A stretch of 64,000 bases of DNA from positions 1,146,900 through 1,210,899 of the forward strand of contig NC_049983.1 of NCBI RefSeq assembly GCF_000003815.2, written 5' to 3'. Both the position numbers and the translations under genes were made by a program. The DNA is from Branchiostoma floridae. Taxonomy: Eukaryota > Chordata > Leptocardii > Amphioxiformes > Branchiostomatidae. The notes beneath the pieces are model-generated. The model worked only from the letters and a program-made list of their open reading frames with translations. It was not told where the DNA came from and made no database searches. Each line of letters starts with the position of its first letter. Positions within the stretch are counted from its first letter, which is position 1. Below, piece by piece: positions 44,901-55,677 of the stretch.

Positions 44901-46579
44901 ACAAATTTAGACAGTTCCATCTCAAGATGATATACTCTTGTACCTTTGTGCCAAATTCTAATCTATTCGATGAAAAAAATGAGCCTGTTATAAAACCAGT
45001 GCCATTTTTTCGAAGGCCCCTCGTGAAACCAGCTGACTTAAGTGACGTAAGCGTTAGATAACCTGTGTCACCCCCCGTCTCAGTTCAATGCTTGGGCGGT
45101 GAAGACCAATATGAACGGCTTCATTTACTCCATTCCAAGGACAAGACCGACGGAGTCAGCCGAGCATTTGGGTTTTAAAGTCCCAATTTTTCTAACGGTT
45201 GGTCACGTTAAGTTTAATCTTCACTCATATTGTGTTAGTCTTGTTGATATTATATTCATGACTCTTTCGGCAGTGGAACGAACGGAACCGTCCGAGTGTA
45301 CGAGATCCCCGACGATTTCCGCAATGGCACCTGGGAACGACATGTTATCGCCAGTGGGTTCTCTATCCCAGGGAATGTGACGCAGGGTGAAGGAACACCA
45401 GGTTTAGCAGTACTACTCAGGCGGTAAGAACGGAACTCTGCACATTTACACCCTCAAACACCCCCAACAGGGTTCGTTTGGACCCATTGAGAATTTTTGA
45501 ACATTTTTGGTTTGGAAAATTCCATCGTAAACATCATCAGTTAACAAAAAAAAATGTTCTGTTTTTACACAAATACGTTGCCATTTATAGAGCAATTTGG
45601 GTGGGATTAATTTGGACCCCAGCAAAATGTGTTTAAAAACATGGAAGTTGTTGTCATCCTCCTACGTCCACGGTCCTCAACGGCTAGCTAACTATCTGTT
45701 GCTGGGCCCTGCTATCTGGAGGCTCACCGCTGGTTACTGACCGCCCTGCTTATAAATATTAATGAGCTTACCCTTATATTGGCACCAGCCAATCAGCGCC
45801 CAGATTGCAAACTTTCCAAGATGGCGGCGGCGGGAACAACAACAAAGGCAAGCACCATGCAGGGCAATGACCCTAATTGACGCAGCCGCAGAAGGTGTCT
45901 AAGAACTTTAATTCCGGTCTTTGTTCTGCGATGCAGCGGTTTGCCTCAACCCACAGATCAGACAGGTATTAGGCATTGTCCCGGGACAAGAACATTGAGA
46001 ATTGTCAAACATGGTGGAAGACTAAAAACATTTCATTTCATTTCAAACTGTTCCTTCTACGGTCACGAAAGAAAAGAGCTCATTAAGGAGGCAACCGCAT
46101 TCCGTTATTTATTTCCGTTAACACCGTTTCAACCATCGTCATCTAAGCCTATACCTTTTTTTAACTAATCACAGTTATCTGAAGTTTTGAGGTGTGACAG
46201 TTAAAGGTCTCGGTTTGCTACTGAGGTTTGAAAAACATTTTCCATTTGGCACTACAGTGATTCGAAAAAGCCACCCATCCTGCTGTCTGGGGACGACGAC
46301 GGGCACGCGTACCTTCTCATTCCCAGTACTGACGACCCTGCCGACTGGTCCTACCAGAAACGCCCCCTGTTGACAAGTACGGGAATTGTAGGTGGCATCT
46401 CGGCTGCAGACATAGACGGTGATGGGAATATCGAGGCCTTCATTTCTGCGTATGGTGAGGACAAGGTTCACGTCTTCCGGTTTACTGATGCTGAAAACGG
46501 AAGTGACGTCAGAATGGTGAACTCTGGGACTGTGGGCCTGCTATCGGTCATTGTAGCTTGGCTGGTGCACTATGGGTAG
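32959..46579 (+). CDS. FG-GAP/VCBS-repeat beta-propeller protein, 3' seven exons
   Basis: Exons 32959-33054, 39418-39558, 40905-41114, 42109-42191, 43218-43270, 45274-45423 and 46258-46579, all GT-AG and with matching phases (no stop in the joined frame). Calcium-loop FG-GAP motifs: DMNGDGRLD, DVNGDGKDD and DIDGDGNIE, typical of integrin-like or VCBS propellers; other blade strands read LAVRLTTTGGVAKLAFLC and GDDDGHAYLLI. The reading frame enters exon 32959 in mid-codon, so at least one 5' exon is missing. The C-terminus GLLSVIVAWLVHYG is hydrophobic and could be a membrane or GPI-type tail. Extracellular role inferred; ligand or enzymatic activity unknown. The 6.4 kb first visible intron and later introns are full of transposons. 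Confidence 0.85.
33326..33570. mobile_element. 245 bp TIR element, TTA target duplication
   Basis: TIRs of ~52 bp: AGGTGCACTCTCACTGCACT at left, AGTGCAGTGAGAATGCACCT at right, continuing to CGCAAGCTT. Flanked by TTA on both sides (33323-33325, 33571-33573), as in PIF/Harbinger elements. Confidence 0.8.
33889..35477. mobile_element. PIF/Harbinger-like MITE, split by a related element
   Basis: Left end GCCACAGCAAGTAAATTTTA and right end TAAAATTTACTTGTTGTGGC are inverted. Outside the insert at 34180-35063 its two halves align with the intact 534 bp copy at 48654-49187 (CACTCATGGCTTC, then ACTACAGTCA and TAGTGTCACTTCTAC). Confidence 0.75.
34180..35063. mobile_element. nested TIR element, 884 bp, TTA target duplication
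   Basis: Left GGCCATGTTGATTTGATTAT, right ATAATCAAATCAACGTGGCC, flanked by TTA at 34177-34179 and 35064-35066. It interrupts the older element. Internally (about 34370-34815) it carries the GTACCGG-type repeat also found at 40106. No transposase ORF. Confidence 0.85.
35620..35990 (-). mobile_element. SINE-type tails in reverse orientation
   Basis: Two successive related stretches: AATGGAGGTCACATGTTTGA near 35680 and AATGGAGGTCCCGTGTCTGG near 35803, with CGTAAAAGAACCC and ACTCAGGTGAAAAGGAGTAC. Same family as 10330 and 17930. Ends in AACCAAACCAAACC. Confidence 0.55.
36236..36426. mobile_element. MITE of the TTCGCGGT family, copy 1
   Basis: CTGTAAAACATTTAAAGTTC at left and CGCGAACATTTCTGCATTTACAG-type right end, with many TTCGCGGT words between. 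Second copy at 62903-63103. This family is widespread in marine invertebrates. Confidence 0.8.
36829..36912 (-). pseudogene. tRNA-like sequence (Leu/Ser type), probably SINE head or pseudogene
   Basis: Minus strand: A-box-like GTGGCCGACCAGTCAAAGGC, stem pair CGCTG/CAGCG, variable arm region, then T-arm GTGGGTTCGAACCCCAC. The anticodon loop would be 8 bases and no 7 bp acceptor stem forms, so it is not a normal tRNA gene. Confidence 0.45.
37558..39081. mobile_element. long (1.5 kb) member of the TAACGCTAG family
   Basis: Left TAACGCTAGTTAACCTTTAT, right ATAAAGGTTAACTAGCGTTA are perfect inverted repeats, the same ends as the ~220 bp MITEs. No ORF above 82 codons, so it is not an intact autonomous copy. 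In the large FG-GAP intron. Confidence 0.75.
40106..40495. repeat. GTACCGGTAC-type dispersed repeat
   Basis: GGGCTGGGTACCGGTACGG, TTATTGGACCGGTCCGGAAA and CAGGTTCAGGACCGGACCC, with shared interior (AGCAAAGTAGAGTAGAGTC, TTGTTTTGAGTAT) to 34370-34815. Probably a non-autonomous DNA transposon. Confidence 0.6.
41518..42048. mobile_element. MITE with TTAA ends (piggyBac-like), copy 2
   Basis: TTAAAGGGTCATTCCAGTCC to GTGGAATGCCCCTTTAA, 531 bp, aligned end to end with 25421-25953. In an FG-GAP intron, 60 bp upstream of an exon. Confidence 0.8.
43275..43801. mobile_element. PIF/Harbinger-like MITE inserted in a splice donor, TAA duplication
   Basis: 527 bp, GGCTACAGCAATTGATTATT at left and AGAATTTACTTGCTGTGGCC at right, flanked by TAA (43272-43274 and 43802-43804). 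The left TAA is part of the donor GTAAGG of exon 43218-43270. Confidence 0.85.
44146..45023. mobile_element. 878 bp TIR element, CGAGGGGCCTTC ends (mariner-like?)
   Basis: Left CGAGGGGCCTTCAGGAAGTA, right CGAAGGCCCCTCG; the TIRs extend over ~75 bp (CACTGGTTTTATAA, GGCTCATT, GGCACAAAGGTACAAGA). TA at the left flank suggests a Tc1/mariner-type target. No ORF. Confidence 0.7.
45775..45835 (+). promoter_or_regulatory. NF-Y and YY1-type sites, possible internal promoter
   Basis: CCAGCCAATCAGCGCCC is a CCAAT box and AAGATGGCGGCGGCGG a YY1-like initiator, 35 bases apart, in an FG-GAP intron. The ATG opens only 19 codons. Start activity is inference. Confidence 0.3.
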
Positions 46580-46682
46580 TTGTATCAACAGGGCCACGTG
46601 TACTATACCGTGATTGTTGTGACGTAGTTGTCCATCTCGTGCGAATAATGCCAGCATTAGCATTATTGTAATCGTAGGAAGT

Positions 46683-47023
46683 CAGGGCTCGAAATACCAC
46701 CTGCATATGGAAGTTAGTGCAGGAAAATTGGAGCTGTGCAGGTATTTCTGGTGTCTACCTGCACCTAACCTGCACTGGTCCACGTACAGGGTTTTTATAC
46801 ATAATTGTCTTTTAAGTATGATGTAGGTGGAATGTTGTTATCTGCATTGACTGTTACCAACTAGTAAGTATAAAAGAAAAAAAAAAGCAATGGTTCCTCA
46901 GCAATTTTAGTATGATCCATACTTCCTTAATTCAGGGTGGTGCAGGTGCAGTTTGTCTGGTGCAGGGCCTTTAATGTTACCTGCACCAGTGCAGGTATGC
47001 AGAAAAAAGTATTTCGATCCCTG
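46683..47023. mobile_element. 341 bp TIR element, CAGGGCTCGAAATAC ends (hAT-like)
   Basis: Left CAGGGCTCGAAATACCACCT, right AAGTATTTCGATCCCTG, with many CCTGCAC/GTGCAGG words inside. CAGGG..CCCTG ends are typical of hAT elements; an 8 bp duplication is not convincing. Confidence 0.65.
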
Positions 47024-48653
47024 GTAGTGGAATTTAGAACAGACTTCCTTTTTTCACACTCTGTTAATAGCTTAATGCTAGGAACTGTTGATGTAAGGAT
47101 GTGTAGTTAACATGTAACTACTTCTTTTTCCACTTTGTTGATATACTTTGTGCCTGTACAATGTATTATCTGCATAAGTACAATATGATGTTCAAAACAG
47201 TCAACAGTTTAACTGTATTTGTTGGATCGAATCAGCCAAGATCTAGAGAATAAGATATGAAAATCCCTATCTACCGACACTATATTTTTCAGCCCCGTTC
47301 AGGCTGGAAACACATTTTTCACTACGCCTTAGCACATAAAACCGTTTATCGTGGAAAGTTTAATATCAATAAATACTTTATCAAATTCATATTGTCATCC
47401 ATGAATGTCATTGGATAACTTATTTTATACTGTTTACAATTATGCCATATGTGTTGTAATTTATTTTACATAAAGATAGAACACCAGAGCTGACTATAGC
47501 CTATGCGCATGAGTCTCAAGATAAAAATGCGGAAATTTTCTTGTCGTGTAGATGATTGACTAAGGGAGAAATTCTTTATTATCTTTCCTATTCTACTCCC
47601 ATATTGATATCCTCAGTACTTCATTCAGGAATATAGGTGATGATGATGACTGGTTTATTCAAACTATTAACATATACATGTCTCAGATAGCAGCCCTAAG
47701 GCTGAATTGACAGGCACGTTTACATTTACAATTGGAAAAAAATCTGTTAAAACTTTTTACATGTCATCATTAAACAAGAATAGAGGAAGACTTAAATCAC
47801 CATCAGAGCGTCTAGAAACGATACTTTGAAACATTGTTTTAGCAGGTTCGACGCAAGATTTTCAAGACCATTCCTCCCACGTGTTCGATTCACCCGATTC
47901 GATTCGATACATGTTTACTCTTGTTGCCATGGACGCCATGGACGCCGTGAACTTGCCAGCGATAGAAGCAGGTGGAATTTTATACTCTTTCAGATTGTAG
48001 TCTAAACATTCAGCAAAATACCAATGATAAATAACAAATTAAAGTCATATGTTACTTGTACGTTTCATAACATACACATACACATAAGGACAATACCAGA
48101 ATGTGTGGCAGCTATGAAATAACTATGTATCATTATGGGAGACCATCACGGCCAGATCACCCCCAGGCATCTTCGCCAGCTCGCTGCCGATAGGCGGAAC
48201 TGGAGAAGGCCTGCAGTCGCCTGCGCTGCAGCCGAACGATGATGATGTATCATTATTTATCTCTCAAAACATTGAAAGATGTATAGACTAATCATGACTA
48301 TATGCTTAGGACAGCTTTCATTGATTTTTTCTTTGACATTAGTAGGCGTTAGAGTCATCTATCTTGAGAAGTCAAACAATGGAGACTACGAAGTCAACTA
48401 AACGATCTGTGGACAACATCCACGGTGAGAAGACATCCATGTTTCGGAGAATGATAATAGAAGAATCAGAAAGTGCCGGCAGAAGACGACTTGGAAGTTG
48501 TAAATAAGATCAAGGTAGGTTCATTTTTTTTTCTTATTCCGTTTTTGAATCACCGCTGTAGCGAGTTTTGTTTTGTTTTGTTTACGTAATCTGAAGTGAG
48601 CAACATTACGTAACCAACATGAAGTTTATCATTAGGTGAGTTGTTTCTCATAA
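47024..48653. other. intergenic between FG-GAP gene and BTB-Kelch gene 2
   Basis: AT-rich, no gene recognised. Around 47640-47740 a CAGCCCTAAGGCTGAATTGA stretch resembles a retroposon tail. Confidence 0.4.
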
Positions 48654-49187
48654 GGCCACAGCAAGTAAATCTTATGGATGACAACCACTGCAGACGGCAA
48701 AAATAGTGAGATAGGGCGAAAAAGACAAGATGGGTAAAAAAAAACCAAGATGGCTAAATTTTCCAAATATTACGTTACGCACTAAACGTAAAATAATTAA
48801 AGAGACGAAACATGGTATCACAGCCAACAAGGCATTAGTTTCTGTATTCAAGACGTGTACTAGTTTAGTAAAGGTGACACTAGTGTGGTAGACTGGTATG
48901 ACTTACCAACATGGCAACAGCACTCATGGCTTCGATATTGAGGCCACTTTTACAACTATCTAACTAAATTTTTAGTTTCTCTTCTATAACTACAGTCATG
49001 GCTACCTGGCTAGTGTCACTTCTACAAGTACTACCATTAGCATACACCACAACGTATTTGCCCATTTTGGTACTTTCTAGCCATGTTGACCATCTAAAAA
49101 GAAAGAAAAAATCTTGTTTTTTTTTTAATGAAATCAGGCGAAAATTAATGCGTGTGATGTCATCCATATAACTTACCTACCGTGGCC
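48654..49187. mobile_element. PIF/Harbinger-like MITE, intact copy, TAA duplication
   Basis: 534 bp: GGCCACAGCAAGTAAATCTT at left, AACTTACCTACCGTGGCC at right, TAA on both sides (48651-48653, 49188-49190). Ends about 260 bp before BTB-Kelch gene 2. Confidence 0.85.
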
Positions 49188-49444
49188 TAAACACAAAAGC
49201 AGGCAGACTGTGCCATTGTAGTTTACATGGGGTTTCATTCTACATAGCGCATTCGTATCTTTTGGTGGTATCGAAAATGAGATAGATTTTGATAGCTAAC
49301 AGACATATATTGCTATGTATCAAAACAGTAGTTTGGTGTATAGGGCAAATACTTATTTACAAACAAGACAGGTTCTGCTATCGCAAACCTAGAAGTACTC
49401 TTCCCCATTTCAAATAGACTAGCCCAGTAGAATTCATCATCAAC

Positions 49445-51708
49445 ATGGCTGCCGCAGAGCACGAAAATCACGCCAGAGCAGTTCGCCCTTGTTCCTACTA
49501 CCAAAATAACACGAAGTACTCTTTTTTCGACACGATTGGTGACTTACAGAAGGCTGGGGTACTGCAGGATGTCGTCCTTGAAGTCGAGGGCCGCCAGTTT
49601 CCCTGTCATCGGCTTGTTTTGTCCGCTCGCAGCCCCTACTTCAGGGCCATGTTTACAAGTGACATGGCGGAAAGTCGACAGAAGACGGTTGTTTTACAGG
49701 TAGGGTTGGCGTGACTTGTGGTCAGAATAGAGTGAAACAGATAATTTACAAAGATGCAATGTATCATAGAGAGCAGCAAGGAAATCCATCATTTCCTGTG
49801 CTTGTTTGCGTGCATTGATGCCATGCCCCCTCCCCACATAGGGTTTCCGAAACGAATGGGCTAGGCTAGTGGGGCAGACTGTCTCAGTGGGTTACCCTCT
49901 CTGGGCCCCAAGGCGCTATGCATGGAGGTTAAGCATGTAATGAAGTTTATTTTGAGAAACTGGCAATAATAGCTATGGGTATTTATTGTTGAGGCCCCAT
50001 GCTCTTACAAATCCAGAAAAGGTAGCCCACCGAGATAGCCTACTGGTACACCACTAGCCACACCTTTCTGAAAAGGGCCAAAAGGCCTCACTTTCTGATT
50101 TTCAATTCAGAGTATAAGTGTCAACTTTGTGGTGTTCAAATTTTTTTACCTAAAAGAATTTTTCAGTTACTAGAGTTATATAAGAACATATGCAACTAGA
50201 ATGTAGATTGGGGCAGAAATTTTACATATATATAACCAAACAGAATGCAAAATACTACAATATGAACTGTGACATACTTCCAGCCATGTAGCAACAGTTT
50301 TAACATTGTTTTGCAGGATATGGATGCAGATGTGTTTGAGGAGATCCTGAGTTACATCTATTCTGGAACCCTCCATGTGTCCCTGGACAAAGTGCAGCCC
50401 CTGTACCAGGCAGCCGACCTCCTCCAACTGGACTATGTGAGAGACACCTGCAGCAGCTACATGGCCATGAACGTGGATTGCTCCACCTGCGTGGACCTGT
50501 ACCAGTTTGCTGATTTTTTCTCTATAGACAAGGTTCAAAACCGTAGCCTGCATTTTATCTGCAGGTTCTTTTCTGAGGTTTCTCACACTGAGGAGTTCTA
50601 CAGCCTCAGTGCAAATCAGCTGACTGAGATCATCAGTAATGATAATCTGGATGTTAAAGAGGAGACAACAGTGTGGGAGGCTGTGGTGAGATGGGTGCAG
50701 CACAGCAGGAAGGACAGACTGCACCACCTACCCAGCATCCTCCCTCACATCCGCTTCAACCTGCTGACCTCAGATGACACGGCAGCCATCTTGGAACACC
50801 CCCTGGTCAAGGAGAATGCTGGGAGTTCTGAGATGAGGAGTCTGGTAGGGACATCCAGTCTAAAGGGAAGAGTGGGGATGGATGCACAGGAAATGGTACT
50901 GCTTTTCAGGACAATTAAAAAAGACACAATGAAAATGCTCTGTATGAACCCTAGGTCAGATCAGTGCATCAAGTTCATTTACACCCATGCCCAGTATACA
51001 GTCAGCGCAGCAACAGTTACCAGCAATAATGACATCTACATCCTCATCGAAGAGTCAAACCAACAGGCCTTGTTTCGGTACATCCATCTGGAGAACGTGT
51101 GGGAGAAGAAGTCTTCAGAATTTTGCTTTTGGGACATACCAAAACACTCCTTAGAAGACCCAGAGTTTACAGAATATCTTGTTGAAGTTGATGGCCTTCT
51201 TTATTACTTTGCTGTGCATGTCACATTGCCACCAAGGAAAAGAAGGAAAAGAATTGTTATGGTGTTGAAAAAGTACCAATGCTCCACAGGCCGATGGCAA
51301 GACTGTTCGAATGTGAAGCCTATGCCTACTCATGACGAGCATTATTTCAATGTGGCAGTGCCCTGTGGTAAACACCTATATCTCATCACAAACACAGAGA
51401 TGCATCGCTATGACCCAAGTCAGGACAGCTGGTGCAAGCTAACCCCGCAACAAACCATTCCTTACCCTTGTACAGCTGTTGCCATGGGAACAGAGATTTT
51501 CTGCATGGACGCCACTTTGTGGAAGATGGTGGTGTACGATGTCGAAGCGGACAGCTGGCATGAGGTTCAAGGGTGGTGCAGCCCAAACGAAAACCCAAGG
51601 CACAATCCTAAACTCTTTGTATATGAAGGTCAGCTGCATGTATTGGTAGAATTCCACAGCCCAAGTCGAAGATTCTTTGAAGGTAGTCAGAACATAAATT
51701 GTGTATGA
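49445..51708 (+). CDS. BTB-BACK-Kelch protein (KLHL type), gene 2, C-terminus frameshifted
   Basis: Exon 1 49445-49699 (85 codons) and exon 2 50317-51708 (acceptor TTTTGCAG), phase 0; 548 aa. BTB ([35 protein letters not shown], then [16 protein letters not shown]) and BACK (SVSHTEE-type block, [15 protein letters not shown]) are very close to gene 1; kelch region includes [13 protein letters not shown] and VYDVEADSW. After GQLHVL the frame leaves the gene 1 alignment and stops at 51708; the next frame continues [18 protein letters not shown] and DSVLPVARMYAY to a stop at 51841. A net +34 bp change around 51644-51700 explains it. Likely still makes a Cullin-3 adaptor lacking its last kelch blade, or is becoming a pseudogene. 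Confidence 0.9.
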
Positions 51709-52044
51709 TAGGTCTGCAGGGACTTGGGGAGACTTGCAGGTCAATCTGCCTGACGGGCTTTGGTGGATGCGCGATTCTGTGTTACCTGTAGCACGTATGT
51801 ACGCATATCCACCAGGCCAGGATGACCATACAAAGGACTAGTACCAGCAGCATTATCAGGAAAGATCTTTGCCTTAGTTGAAGGGTTTTGCAAGTTTCCT
51901 ATAATGGAAAATTGACTAGTTTTTGATGGGCCTCTTATACTGGTACCATGATACCCGCTATTCTGTATTGTAAACGCTATTGCCATTTTTATTGCCAGGC
52001 ATCACATCTTCGAGCTTGGAAGAAACTACGTGCACCAATGTAGT

Positions 52045-52575
52045 TCAGTTTCAGAAGGACTACATGTAGTACAACTGGACTACATGTCCAGTGCAGCTGG
52101 GCAACATGGAGTACAACTGAACTACATGCCCAGTTCAACTGGACTACGTGTAGTACAACTAGACTACATATGGTATAACTAGACTACATGTAAATAACTA
52201 GACTACATGTAATACAACTGGACTACATATAACTAGACTACATGTAATACAACTGTACTACATATAACTAGACTACGTGTAGTATAACTAGACTACATAT
52301 GGTATAACTAGACTACATGTAAATAACTAGACTACATGTAATACAACTGGACTACATGTCCAGTGTAGCTGGGCTACATGTAAATACAACTGGACTACAT
52401 GCAGTACAACTGGACAACTGTTCAGTCCAGCTGGACAACAAGTTTTAAAACTCGACTACATGTTGTACAACTGGACTACTGGACTGGTCCAGTTGGACAA
52501 GGTGCAGTACAACTGGACAACATGTAGTACAACTGGACTTCATGTAGTTCATGTGTACTACATGTAGTGTAGTTT
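52045..52575. repeat. palindromic tandem array, ACTACATGTAGT words
   Basis: About 25 copies of a ~20 bp word such as TAGTACAACTGGACTACATG, with CTACATGTAG and CCAGTTGTAC being self-complementary. Lies in the 3' flank of BTB-Kelch gene 2. Confidence 0.85.
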
Positions 52576-52738
52576 AGTTACAGTTTTCTATGCTGTGTGA
52601 CTTACCTTTGTTAATATTATTGGTTCTTTAGTACCTTAATCTTTTAGTTGGAAGCAGATGAATGCAAAAGTTATTTGCAAGTCATTTAGGGAAACAACTT
52701 TGTTAGTTAAAGATGTACAAATGTTTACCATGGTAGCC

Positions 52739-52744
52739 AAATAA
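52739..52744 (+). promoter_or_regulatory. candidate polyadenylation signal AATAAA
   Basis: AATAAA about 1 kb after the BTB-Kelch gene 2 stop, beyond the palindromic array. Chance occurrence possible. Confidence 0.3.
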
Positions 52745-52867
52745 AAGTTGTCAAAATTAATGTTTTAAACTGTGAACTTTCAATGCCAACATATTGATTT
52801 CATAAGAAAGGATTGGCAGACACAAACAAAGCAGGTCAATTTAGCAAATGTACATTCATTGTGAACT

Positions 52868-52985
52868 ACTAGCATATATAGAATACCGAAGTACCAGCCC
52901 GACCGCTGGTAGGATCGTCTAAAGGCCGGAGGTCCCTTGGGAGGGATCGGACCAAGGGTGATGCGGAATACTCCGTATTCTATTT
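52868..52985. repeat. small hairpin-rich element
   Basis: Begins TAGAATACCGAAGTACC, holds the hairpin CCAGC/GCTGG, and ends GGAATACTCCGTATTCTA, so AGAATAC/GTATTCT bracket it. Possible tiny MITE. Confidence 0.35.
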
Positions 52986-53054
52986 TATCTACGTCATACC
53001 CACCCGAGAAAACACACATTTTAATACGAGATGCTCCAGGAGTTGAGAAAATTT

Positions 53055-53300
53055 GGTGACCTTGAACAAATATTATAACAACAGCAATTCCAACGTCCGA
53101 ATCCGGTATTCGAGTTATCGCAAGCGGCGCACACGAAGATCGTTCGAATTATTGTATGGAAGCCTGTGCGATAAGGATAGAAGCCCATGTGATAAGCATA
53201 GTTATCACCCGGAACACCCATATGGGATGTTGTCATGCCCCAGACATGAGGTAATTTCCTTGATGTTGCTCTTATCAGGGCACATGAGCCAAATTTTGGT
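53055..53300. repeat. dispersed repeat shared with 62440-62640
   Basis: AACAACAGCAATTCCAACGT then CCGAATCCGGTATTC and ATTGTATGGAAGCCTGT correspond to AATAGCAGCAATTACAACGT and ATTCTATGGCAGCCTGT near 62450-62535. Confidence 0.5.
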
Positions 53301-54409
53301 CTAATAATAGCAACAACAAAAAAATCCACCCAAAAATCAGTAGTGTATGCAAAACGTGTGAATGAAGTCTTATGGGTACGTCGCAGTCATTCCTATATCA
53401 AAATACATGTCATCTGGTTTCAACAACATGGTACAGGAACCCAAGATAAGGTTGCGCAGTAGAAGCCACTGTGTCAGATTTTTCACTTATTTTGACAAAA
53501 AGTTTACCATGGAATAGTTTGCTCAGCATTGTCCAGCTTTCCGCTATTTGCCTTGAAAATCGTTGTGCTAATACCCCACACCCCGTTGAGTCGTCCCCAA
53601 TGGAACATTCCATCCAAACAAAGATGCGAACAGTGCCGAACTTGTTAAAAACTTGCAAAAATTAATGTGACTGTATACTGCTGCCATCCACTTGCTGTGT
53701 TCTAAAGGAATCTACAGGAAAATACAACCCAGTGATGTATTATGGAAATCTGTATACAAGCTGAGGCTTGTACAAACAACAGAAACCATCGCTTCTGCTG
53801 AGCCAAGTGTTACATGGCATCCTTAGGTGGGAATTGTTCTTTTAACAATGACTGTCTGAGAATGAAAGCAGGATGTGTATTGGTTGTCTATAATGTCACC
53901 TTTCAGTTTTTTTACTAAACAACACCACTAAAGCCAAGGAAGTTTGACGGTCTTTGTTTATTGTTTATTTGTTCGCATTTTAAAAACAACAACAAAAAGT
54001 ACATATGAGTGAATTCTTATACATGAATAGTGCAAGGTAGGCCAAAAGCATAGAGCTTATAAGAATGCCTTCCTATATTATCTCATTTCAATTCAACCTA
54101 ACCTAGATAAGTATGGATAATAATTAACGGAAACAATGGAATGAAAAATGTATTACACAAAATAATTAAACGTAACTTGGGAAATAATAAATGGATATGA
54201 GTATAAATTAAAACTTAACGTTGCCAGAAATAACAAGGAAGTATACAAATTATACAAAAGAAATAAGTATGGATAATGCATGACGGAACCAATAGATTTA
54301 AAACACAATGCACTGAATGATAAATGGATATAGAGAAATTTTGAATTACCAGAAGGGAACAGAAGGTCTCTCAAAGCAAGGGGGTTAAAAGATTGATTTG
54401 CGACTTTAT
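53301..54409. other. intergenic, no gene recognised
   Basis: AT-rich; 54100-54350 holds two ~155 bp related stretches (AAGTATGGATAAT, AATAAATGGATAT), likely a retroposon tail. Confidence 0.4.
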
Positions 54410-55260
54410 AAGTGCCTGCGCTAACTTTGACGCCATATAACTGGCGAACAACGTATGCTAGGACTACGAAACTTGGTGACTTTTCCTAGAATATTGTTGG
54501 CAACAATTCTTCGAAAAAAAATTTTGTTTCTGATTTTTCGTATTGCCATGGCAACGGGTTTCTGACAGGCATATTTTCCCAAATTCACTAATTTTAGTTT
54601 GAATTATGGGATTTCATAGTTTTATTGCTAGATCAAACTTGTTTATTTATATCATTAACATCCTGCGTAATTTTAAGTTGCATTTCTAATTGGATATTCA
54701 TAATTTATGCTAATTTGATGACGTCATGGGTCAAAATGTTATCTTTAATCAAATACCGTCAAAATCTTTTATTTTCTTACAAAACACAATCACTTGATCA
54801 TTTTTAGTCCATTTCTATTCGGTTTGGGGGTTATATGTGGAAAAAGTAGTATTTTAGAAAATTCAACCTTGTCGATCCAAGATGGCGGACAGATGACGTC
54901 ATTTTCTGACGTCATATAGACGTCAGTGTCGTCGTCATTGGCAACAAAAGACTTGGCAGACTAAGACATCAATAAGATAACCTTTATAGTCATTGTTTTG
55001 TTCAATTCATTTAAGTATAGCGGAAATTTCATATTTTGACGATTTTAGCCTAAAATATGACATTATGACGTCATAATTACGTCATAATACGTTGTAACGA
55101 TACCAAAATTACAGAAAATATAAAACTTTACTAGTACATTATCCCCACCAAATTTGGTGATCGTAACCCAAGCCGTTTTGAAATTACGAAGGGGGGGTCA
55201 AAAGAGCCCCCCCCTGGTCCCAGGAATCCCGAAAAAGCCTGGCGCATGGTCTTGATAGGG
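54410..55260 (+). repeat. ~0.85 kb dispersed repeat with CRE palindromes, copy 1
   Basis: Aligned in the same orientation with 57413-58275: AACTTTGACG, TTTTCCTAGAATATTGTTGG, CAACAATT, TTGCCATGGCAACGG, CAAGATGGC, TGACGTCAT clusters and TTTGGTGATCGTA. Ends at GATAGGGTTAA, inverted relative to the TTAACCCTATC that opens copy 2, suggesting TTAACCC termini. Confidence 0.7.
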
Positions 55261-55400
55261 TTAACACTTGAAGCACATAATTCTATGTCGGAACACATGT
55301 TGCATATTCTACTCTACTGTTCCCAATATAATCTTTGTTTGAGCCTAAAGCCCTCAACTCAAGCAGTTTACGTCTGAACCCAACACACTTCTCTAAAGCC

Positions 55401-55677
55401 AAGGGCACAACGCGCCGTACCGAAAAGTAGGCAATCTTTTGGGATCCGTACGGACTCGTAGGGAATCTGACGGATTTTGGAGCACGCAGACACGCCGTAG
55501 AACGTTATGTGCAGGCAAAACTTTGTGTGCCATCGGGCTCCGAATTAGCACCCCGTGCATGCCAGTATGGGCGACGCGCCTACTTTGTACAGCCTGAACG
55601 TTTTCAGAAAAACGTGGCGGACGTGGCTTAAAAAAAAAACCTTCTTACAAATTGCACGTACGGCGGGTTGTGCCCTT
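55401..55677. mobile_element. 277 bp TIR element
   Basis: AAGGGCACAACGCGCCGTAC at left and GTACGGCGGGTTGTGCCCTT at right. No ORF. Confidence 0.75.
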
